Positions 58,811-64,000 of a stretch of DNA of 64,000 nucleotides are shown piece by piece. Location: contig CAWKCG010000011.1 of NCBI GenBank assembly GCA_963847965.1, positions 1 through 64,000 on the forward strand. The letters are read 5' to 3'. This DNA comes from Palsa-504 sp963847965. Lineage in GTDB: Bacteria; Actinomycetota; Actinomycetes; Streptosporangiales; Streptosporangiaceae. A model generated the notes under the pieces. The model was given only the letters and a program-made list of their open reading frames with translations, was not told where the DNA came from and ran no database searches. Both the position numbers and the translations under genes were made by a program. Each line of letters starts with the position of its first letter. Position 1 is the stretch's first letter.

Positions 58811-59764
58811 TCACGGGCGTGCGCGGCGACCGGCACGAGGCAGGGTCGTCGGCGTGGTGCCCGGTCCCGGCAGAGCCTGGCCGGTCGCCGCAGAGCGGTC
58901 GGCGCGGCCGCGGGAGCGCCAGAAGAACGCGCGCTCGCCGAGTGACCAGGCGAATGACGTGACCAGGTAGACCCCGGCCGCGAGCGGCGCAAACACGGCG
59001 AACACCACGGTCAGGTACGGGAGCAGCCTGACGACCCACCCCGCGGTGCCGGGCGGGACCGCTCCGCCTGCCCCGGCGGGCGTGAGAGGCGCGCCGGCCG
59101 TCCTGGACCCGCCGCCCCGACCCGACGCCGCCTGGCCTGACCTGCCCTTCCCGGACCCGGAGCGGCTGGCCTTCCCGGACCCGCCCACCGCGAGCGCCGC
59201 GGGCGCCACCGTGGCCTGGGCGCCGGTCATCAGCCGCCCGAGACGCGCCGACAGCCAGCACAGCCCGGCCAGCAGGGCCAGGACGCCCGCGAACACCAGG
59301 CCCTGCAGGCTGGCCGGTCCGGCGCCGCTGAGCCAGTGCATGCCGAGCGGAACGCCGAGCAGGTCGTGGCTGAGCAGCGTGTTCGGCTTACCGCCGACCT
59401 GCGACGAACGGAAGAGCAGGTAGACGACGGAAAGCAGGGGCCACTGCAGCAGGATCGGCGTGATCCCTGCGAACACGCTCGTGCCCTCCCGCTTGTACAG
59501 CGCGGTCATCTCGCGCTGCAGCCGCTCGGGCTGCTTGGCGTACCGCGCCCGCAGGGCCTGCAACTGCGGGGCCAGCCGCGCCTGGACGGCCTGCCCGCGC
59601 ATGGCGCGGAAGCTGAGCGGCATCACGATGACGCGGACGGCCACCGTCAGCGCGATGATCGCGGCGACGGCGGCGGCACCTCCGAGGACGGGAGTGAGAG
59701 CTCCGGTGAACCCGGAGACGAGGCGGTACACGACGTCCATCGGGACGCCAAACAAACTGGTCAT
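58811..59764 (-). CDS. YidC/Oxa1-family membrane protein insertase
   Basis: A 317-residue insertase of the short YidC type. Five helices are visible. LTVAVRVIVMPLSFRAMRGQ carries the conserved hydrophilic-groove arginine, followed by the cytoplasmic coiled coil (APQLQALRARYAKQPERLQR) and GTSVFAGITPILLQWPLLSV. A low-complexity Gly/Ser/Lys/Arg loop (about 195-240) interrupts the last helices, and the C-terminus is basic. It inserts proteins into the membrane. This is probably the second YidC of the organism, since the main copy usually lies near dnaA/rnpA. GGAAGG precedes ATG 59764. Pairs with DUF6412. Confidence 0.9.
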   Translation of the reverse strand: MTSLFGVPMDVVYRLVSGFTGALTPVLGGAAAVAAIIALTVAVRVIVMPLSFRAMRGQAVQARLAPQLQALRARYAKQPERLQREMTALYKREGTSVFAGITPILLQWPLLSVVYLLFRSSQVGGKPNTLLSHDLLGVPLGMHWLSGAGPASLQGLVFAGVLALLAGLCWLSARLGRLMTGAQATVAPAALAVGGSGKASRSGSGKGRSGQAASGRGGGSRTAGAPLTPAGAGGAVPPGTAGWVVRLLPYLTVVFAVFAPLAAGVYLVTSFAWSLGERAFFWRSRGRADRSAATGQALPGPGTTPTTLPRAGRRARP

Positions 59765-59824
59765 GGGAGACGGCCTTCCAGCTAGGACTTGGTTACGGCT
59801 GGAAGCGGCCGCGATATCCGCAGG

Positions 59825-60172
59825 TCAGCGAGACGTGGCGGCCGCCTGGGCCGCCGATGGCGCTCTGGGCCTGGCCCGGCCCGCCGCGTCGGGATCGCGC
59901 TGGCGCAAGAACGCCGTACGCCAGGACTTCTCCCGCATCCGGCGGGCGCGGCGGATCACCGGGATGGCGCCGGCCGTGCGCGAAAGCCTGGCCACGGAGG
60001 CGAGCAGGGCCAGCACGGCCGCGAGCATGGCCCCGGCCAGCGCGGTGGCGGCCAGCGCCGCAAGGCCGCCGGAGCCCCAGGAGCCCAGCGGGGCCGGCAG
60101 GGCGATCGGAAGGTGCGTCACGGCGCGCAGCAGCCCGGCCAGCATCGCCAGCACGCTGCCCGCCGACGTCAT
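59825..60172 (-). CDS. DUF6412-family small membrane protein
   Basis: A 115-residue protein with one or two helices (SVLAMLAGLLRAVTHLPIAL, ALAATALAGAMLAAVLALLA) and a basic C-terminus ending in the family motif QRDPDAAGRARPRAPSAA. Such genes commonly stand beside a YidC paralogue in actinomycetes, as here (60 bases apart, same direction). GCGAGG precedes ATG 60172; the longer frame to 60607 is antisense-like to the aminotransferase. It may assist or regulate insertion. Confidence 0.82.
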   Translation of the reverse strand: MTSAGSVLAMLAGLLRAVTHLPIALPAPLGSWGSGGLAALAATALAGAMLAAVLALLASVARLSRTAGAIPVIRRARRMREKSWRTAFLRQRDPDAAGRARPRAPSAAQAAATSR

Positions 60173-60245
60173 CGCCCTCGCCCCATCCAGATCCGGTCGC
60201 GCGACAAGTCCGGCACTCCCCCGCCTCGCGGGAGAGAACCCGCTT

Positions 60246-61460
60246 TCAGCGTACGCCGTCCGAAGCCAGACCCGCGACGCCGGCCAGCAGGCGGTCCACC
60301 TCGGCCTCGTCGTTGTAGTGGACGATCCCGGCCCGGACCGCGCCGCCGGAATCCCGCAGGCCGAACGCCCCGGCCAGTTCCCACGCGTAGTTGTCGCCGC
60401 TCCACACGTTGATGGCCTGGGCCGCGAGGCGCTCCGCGACCTCCCGCGGCGTGTACCCGGCCACGGTGAAGTACGCCGTCGGAGCGCGGCGGGCCGCCTT
60501 GCCGTACAAGGTGACGTGCTGCATCGCGGCCAGGCCGCCGAGCAGGCGCGCGAAAAGCTGCCCCTCGTACCGTTCGACGGCGGCCATCGAGGCGAGCACG
60601 CGCTCACGCCGGCTGCCCGCCGCGGAGGCGTCGAGCCCGGCCAGGTGGTCCACGGCCGCGGCGACCCCGGCCAGGTCGGCGAAGGCCGCGGTCCCCCGCT
60701 CGAACCGGCCGGGCACCCCGGCCGGGGCGGGCGCGAGCCGGTCCGGGTGAAGGGTCTCGAGCAGCGCCGGGTCGGCCACGACCGTGCCGATGTGCGGACC
60801 CGACCACTTGTAGGAACTGGTGGCGTAGAAGTCGGCGCCGAGCGAGGCCACGTCCACCGGAACGTGCGGGGTGGCGTGCACCCCGTCCACGTAACATAGT
60901 GCGCCGACGGCGTGCGCGGCGGCCGCGATGGCCGCCACGTCCGGCCTGGTCCCGACGATGTTGCTCGCCGCGGTGACCGCGACCAGCCTGGTCCGCTCGG
61001 TCAGCAGCTCGCCGAACTGGGCGGCGGGCAGTTCCGCTGTCGATATGTCGACTTCGGCCCAGCGCACCGTGGCGCCCTGGCGCGCGGCGGCCTGCACCCA
61101 GGGCCGGACGTTCGCGTCGTGATCGAGCCGGGACACCACGACCTCGTCCCCCGGCCCCCACTGCCGCGACAGGGTGTCGGCGAGCCGGTAGGTCAGCGTG
61201 GTCATGTTCGGCCCGAGGATCACGCCGTCCGGGCTGGCGCCGGTCAGGTCCGCGAGGGCGCGGCGGCACTCGGCCACGATGGCGTCGGCGCGGCCGCTGG
61301 CCGGGAACGCTCCCCCGGCGTTGCCGATCCCCGACCGGTAGGTATCCGCGATCGCCTCGATGACCGACGCGGGTACCTGCGTGCCCGCGGCGCCGTCCAG
61401 GTAGGCGTAGCCATCGCGCAACGCCGGGTAAGCCGCCCGTACGCGGCTGATGTCGTACAT
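60246..61460 (-). CDS. Class V aminotransferase / cysteine-desulfurase-like enzyme
   Basis: A 404-residue PLP enzyme. AYLDGAAGTQVPASVIEAIA is the opening of the family, ILGPNMTTLTYRLADTLSRQ forms the phosphate-binding region, CYVDGVHATPHVPVDVASLG contains the Asp and His that contact PLP, and the Schiff-base lysine is in SSYKWSGPHIG. It lacks the catalytic cysteine loop of true desulfurases, so it is closer to the SufS-like 'cysteine desulfurase-like' (TIGR01976) group of unknown substrate. ATG 61460 follows a GTG; no ribosome site, so the message may be leaderless. Confidence 0.92.
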   Translation of the reverse strand: MYDISRVRAAYPALRDGYAYLDGAAGTQVPASVIEAIADTYRSGIGNAGGAFPASGRADAIVAECRRALADLTGASPDGVILGPNMTTLTYRLADTLSRQWGPGDEVVVSRLDHDANVRPWVQAAARQGATVRWAEVDISTAELPAAQFGELLTERTRLVAVTAASNIVGTRPDVAAIAAAAHAVGALCYVDGVHATPHVPVDVASLGADFYATSSYKWSGPHIGTVVADPALLETLHPDRLAPAPAGVPGRFERGTAAFADLAGVAAAVDHLAGLDASAAGSRRERVLASMAAVERYEGQLFARLLGGLAAMQHVTLYGKAARRAPTAYFTVAGYTPREVAERLAAQAINVWSGDNYAWELAGAFGLRDSGGAVRAGIVHYNDEAEVDRLLAGVAGLASDGVR

Positions 61461-61593
61461 CACAAATCACACACTCTACCGACGAGCGCCGCCCCGCCAG
61501 CCGCGAGGCCACCCTTGTCCGTAACGGGACAGCCGCGGGGCCAGGTCGCCGCGGGGGTGGGGAAAACCCCAGGACGCGAAACGGGTGCTAGCC

Positions 61594-62841
61594 CTATTTC
61601 GCCTGGCCGCCAGGGTTCATACCGTTTCCGCAGGGGTGGACGAACGTTCGGAGGACATGATGGCCGTAGATCACCAGGCTGAGATCGCTGCCTCGGTGGC
61701 TGCCCTGCAGGACCTTGGCCCGGGCTATGACCAGGCCCTGGCCGAGGGTCTCGTGGAACGAATCAGCGCGGAGATCGACAAGCGGATCGCGGCCGAGATC
61801 GATAACCGGGTCGCGGCGGAGGTGGACAGCCGGATCCTGACCCAGCTGGACCGGTACGCGGGGTGCAGGCACCAGCGCCGCCGGGCCAAGCGCATGACGC
61901 GGGACCAGCGGCGCGCGACCCGGGCCGAGCGCGCCGACCACTCCGGCCGGCAGGCCATCATGCTGGCCATCGGGTCCATGGCGGTCGCGCTGCCGGTGAC
62001 CGCGATCGTGCTCAAGGGGTCCCCGGGCGTGGCCGCCATCATGCTCATGGCCGTGATCTGGATCATCGTCGGGATCATCAACGTCGTCTACGCCTGGGCC
62101 CTGCGCAAGCAGCCCACGCAGCAGTAGCCGCCGTAACACCTGGGTCCAGCCCGGATCACGTCCCGACACGATGAGCATGTCCTGCCAGGGATCGTCGCTG
62201 CCTGGTGCCCCGCTGGCCGGTGCCCCGCTGGCCGGTGCCCCGCTGGCCGGCCCCGGCTCGGCGCCGCCTCCCCGCCCGGCGGGCGAGGGCCGTAGCTGCG
62301 GCGTGCCCGCCCGCCACGCGGCCAGCACGAGCTCGGGATCGGCGGGGCGGTAGTCCTTGCCGAGGGACCTGGCCAGGTCCCAGGCGTGCAGGTGCCACTC
62401 GGCGCAGGCCGCCCCCGCCATCGCGCCGACCGTGACCTCGGTGCCCCGGTACCTGTGGTGCGGCAGGTCCCAGGCCTGCGGGAGCCGCCGGCCGTACGAC
62501 CGGGCCGACTCGGCGAACGCCCGGATGTGCTCCGGGCCCGGCGCGTCCGGCAGCGCCGCGAGTTCGGCCGCGTTCTGCCTGGCCAGCTTGCGCGCGAGCG
62601 AATCGGCGGGCGCGTTGGTCGCCATCAGCCGCGCGAGCCTGCTATCCGGCGCGTCATCCAGGTACTCGTGGTAGTCGTCGGCCACGCACCGCAGGTGGCC
62701 CGCCAGGTCCACCGCGCGCCACTCCGAGCACGGCGTCGCGGCCAGCCACGCCGGCTCGGTGAACTGGGCGGCCAGCTCGCAGATGACGGTCACGCCGTCG
62801 CGGTAGGCGGCCAGGACGCCGCCGCGCGACACGCGGCTCAT
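61594..62841 (-). CDS. DinB/MDMPI-like protein with run-on C-terminus
   Basis: The real domain is about residues 1-230 from ATG 62841: an N-terminal four-helix bundle of the TIGR03083/mycothiol-dependent maleylpyruvate isomerase family (TPCSEWRAVDLAGHLRCVAD, AGAACAEWHLHAWDLARSLG with a metal-binding His pattern) and the ending DPWQDMLIVSGRDPGW. A small repeat (ASGAP three times, 15-bp units near 62206-62255) expands the linker. The frame then continues about 180 residues antisense to the neighbouring membrane gene, so the normal stop near 62150 seems lost. Such proteins bind metals and sometimes mycothiol. Confidence 0.7.
   Translation of the reverse strand: MSRVSRGGVLAAYRDGVTVICELAAQFTEPAWLAATPCSEWRAVDLAGHLRCVADDYHEYLDDAPDSRLARLMATNAPADSLARKLARQNAAELAALPDAPGPEHIRAFAESARSYGRRLPQAWDLPHHRYRGTEVTVGAMAGAACAEWHLHAWDLARSLGKDYRPADPELVLAAWRAGTPQLRPSPAGRGGGAEPGPASGAPASGAPASGAPGSDDPWQDMLIVSGRDPGWTQVLRRLLLRGLLAQGPGVDDVDDPDDDPDHGHEHDGGHARGPLEHDRGHRQRDRHGPDGQHDGLPAGVVGALGPGRAPLVPRHALGPAALVPAPRVPVQLGQDPAVHLRRDPVIDLGRDPLVDLRADSFHETLGQGLVIARAKVLQGSHRGSDLSLVIYGHHVLRTFVHPCGNGMNPGGQAK
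61660..62127 (+). CDS. Membrane protein with N-terminal amphipathic helix
   Basis: A 155-residue protein. Residues 1-75 form a charged helical region (LVERISAEIDKRIAAEIDNR, repeated D/E-R pattern), then a basic segment and two hydrophobic helices (AIMLAIGSMAVALPVTAIVL, MLMAVIWIIVGIINVVYAWA). GGAGG before ATG 61660 fixes the start better than ATG 61657. Function unknown. The minus-strand DinB-like frame overlaps it completely, but codon bias favours this gene here. Confidence 0.75.
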   Translation: MAVDHQAEIAASVAALQDLGPGYDQALAEGLVERISAEIDKRIAAEIDNRVAAEVDSRILTQLDRYAGCRHQRRRAKRMTRDQRRATRAERADHSGRQAIMLAIGSMAVALPVTAIVLKGSPGVAAIMLMAVIWIIVGIINVVYAWALRKQPTQQ

Positions 62842-63020
62842 CGGGGCCCAGTGCGGATGGTGCTGCGCTGCACGGTTCCTCTCCCTGCCGGTCACCCCGA
62901 CAACCGGTTCGCGAAGCCTCGGGTCAGCCAGCGTCCCAGAGTTTATGGCCCGCCGACAAGCGGTCCGCCGCAAGAAAACCAGATGACAACTTTTCGGCTA
63001 TCCGGTTAACCTCACAGCAA

Positions 63021-64000
63021 ATGCCCTATGTCACCCCTTCGCTGGTCTCGCGCGCCTTTGCCAGGGTACGACCAGTCGGGGCGCTGTGGCGGCTGCGCGG
63101 CTACCTGAAGCCGTTCCGGATCCAGCTGATCGTCATGTTCGCCGCCGCGCTCGGCGCGACTGCCGCCGGGATAGCCATCCCGCTGCTCACCAAGGTCGTC
63201 ATCGACGGGGCGATCGCCCACGGCTCCAAGGGCCTGCTGTTCCCGCTCGGCCTCGCGGCCGTGGGCCTAGGCGCCGCCGAGGGGGTGCTGAACATGCTCC
63301 GCCGCTGGATCCAGGCCAGCTCCGTGGCGGAGATCGAGAAGTCCATCAGGGACGACATGTACGCGCACCTGCAGCGGCTGCCCGTCTCCTTCCACGACCA
63401 GTGGCAGTCGGGCCAGCTGCTGTCGCGCGCGACGACCGACCTGTCCACGATCCGCAGGTTCGCCGGGTTCGGCCTGATCTTCATGGTCACCAACGTGATG
63501 ACGTTCATCGCCGTGATCGCGCTGCTGATCCACCTGAACTGGTGGCTCGGGCTGGTCACCGGGGCCGTGTTCGTGCCCGTGGTGCCGATCTGCCTGAGGT
63601 TCGAGAAGCGGTACCGGGTGCTGTCCCGCCGGGTCCAGGACCAGCAGGGAGACCTGGCCACGCTGATCGAGGAGGCGGCGACCGGCATCCGCGTGCTCAA
63701 GGCGCTCGGCCGCGGCCCAAGCGCCGCCGCCAGGCACCAAGCCCAGGCCGCCGACGTCTACCAGACCCAGGTCGCCAAGGCGGGCCTGCTCGGGTCCTTC
63801 TGGGCCCTGCTCGACCTGCTGCCGAACGCCGTGATGGGCGTGATCATCGTCCTCGGCGCCCTCGCGGTCAGCCACGGCTCGCTGACCCTCGGCGGCCTGG
63901 TGGCGTTCATCACGCTGGCGCTCCAGCTGGTCTGGCCGGTCGAGGCGCTCGGCTACATCCTCGCCTCCGGGCAGGAGGCGGCCACCGCCGCCCAGCGCGT
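63021..64000 (+). CDS. ABC exporter, N-terminal transmembrane part (continues)
   Basis: A gene entering from ATG 63021 and running off the window. The visible 326 residues are an ABC-B type transmembrane domain with six helices (about 35-55, 75-95, 160-180, 190-210, 270-290, 300-320) and typical loops SIRDDMYAHLQRLPVSFHDQ, SGQLLSRATTDLSTIRRFAG and LIEEAATGIRVLKALGR. The ATPase domain lies outside. No clear ribosome site precedes the ATG, so a leaderless start or a slightly different start is possible. Substrate unknown. Confidence 0.92.
   Translation, partial: MPYVTPSLVSRAFARVRPVGALWRLRGYLKPFRIQLIVMFAAALGATAAGIAIPLLTKVVIDGAIAHGSKGLLFPLGLAAVGLGAAEGVLNMLRRWIQASSVAEIEKSIRDDMYAHLQRLPVSFHDQWQSGQLLSRATTDLSTIRRFAGFGLIFMVTNVMTFIAVIALLIHLNWWLGLVTGAVFVPVVPICLRFEKRYRVLSRRVQDQQGDLATLIEEAATGIRVLKALGRGPSAAARHQAQAADVYQTQVAKAGLLGSFWALLDLLPNAVMGVIIVLGALAVSHGSLTLGGLVAFITLALQLVWPVEALGYILASGQEAATAAQR

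Noticed and set aside
1..64000. Intact insertion sequence or transposase
   Set aside because: No transposase motifs or terminal inverted repeats with target duplications were seen; only the integrase remnant suggests mobility.

Overview
The window is one long stretch of a high-G+C actinomycete chromosome. Third codon positions are almost all G or C, GTG and TTG starts are common, and it carries the actinobacterial septation protein SepH, a bacterial type A RNase P RNA, a YidC plus DUF6412 pair, MMPL and DHA2 exporters, and TetR, MarR and MerR regulators. Nothing in the sequence fixes the genus.

Layout. 0-5.5 kb: a partial gene, two membrane proteins, an MMPL transporter, and a MarR-MFS drug-efflux pair. 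5.5-11.5 kb: two tandem paralogous XRE-NB-ARC-TPR (STAND) regulators made by a ~3 kb duplication; one carries a collagen-like Gly-X-Y insert. 11.6-16.6 kb: SepH, whose tail runs antisense through the remnant of a SARP regulator, then a PEBP lipoprotein, a repeat-rich membrane-anchored protein and a frameshifted Fpg/Nei glycosylase. 16.6-24.2 kb: an SDR with a three-copy operator, several small or truncated genes (VOC, DUF899), a TetR gene, an alpha/beta hydrolase, a secreted beta-helix protein and a PhyH-LLM chimera. 24.2-28.2 kb: a decayed mobile island with a broken phosphotransferase, a tyrosine-recombinase remnant, two att-like tRNA 3'-end sequences, a DUF3024 pair and a nucleotidyltransferase pair resembling a toxin-antitoxin module. 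28.5-33.7 kb: acyl-CoA synthetase, FAD monooxygenase operon and a ParB-like small protein. 33.7-35.7 kb: a two-gene cassette of clearly lower G+C whose proteins I do not recognise. 35.8-38.9 kb: esterase, DUF4232 protein, MerR regulator and rnpB. 38.9-52.8 kb: a surface-glycan cluster. 52.8-64 kb: housekeeping and regulatory genes ending in a partial ABC exporter.

Working together. The glycan cluster is the clearest pathway. WecB and WecC homologues would convert UDP-GlcNAc to UDP-ManNAc and then UDP-ManNAcA. Several GT4 enzymes, a two-GT fusion and a CgeB-like protein would build the glycan, an asparagine-synthase-like enzyme could amidate the uronic acid, a GT39-like membrane protein could act at the membrane, and an ABC-2 permease would export the product.

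A second theme is gene disruption. Three genes have single indels near their starts (nei, phosphotransferase, kinase). Several others lack their expected stop and run into neighbours (SepH, the 19.5 kb ORF, PfpI, the DinB-like gene), and several are truncated or chimeric. This is either real decay around integration and deletion scars or, for the single-base indels, assembly error; reads would decide. The most unusual items are the low-G+C repeat-peptide cassette at 33.8-35.6 kb, the collagen-like STAND insert, and the SepH-SARP deletion junction.
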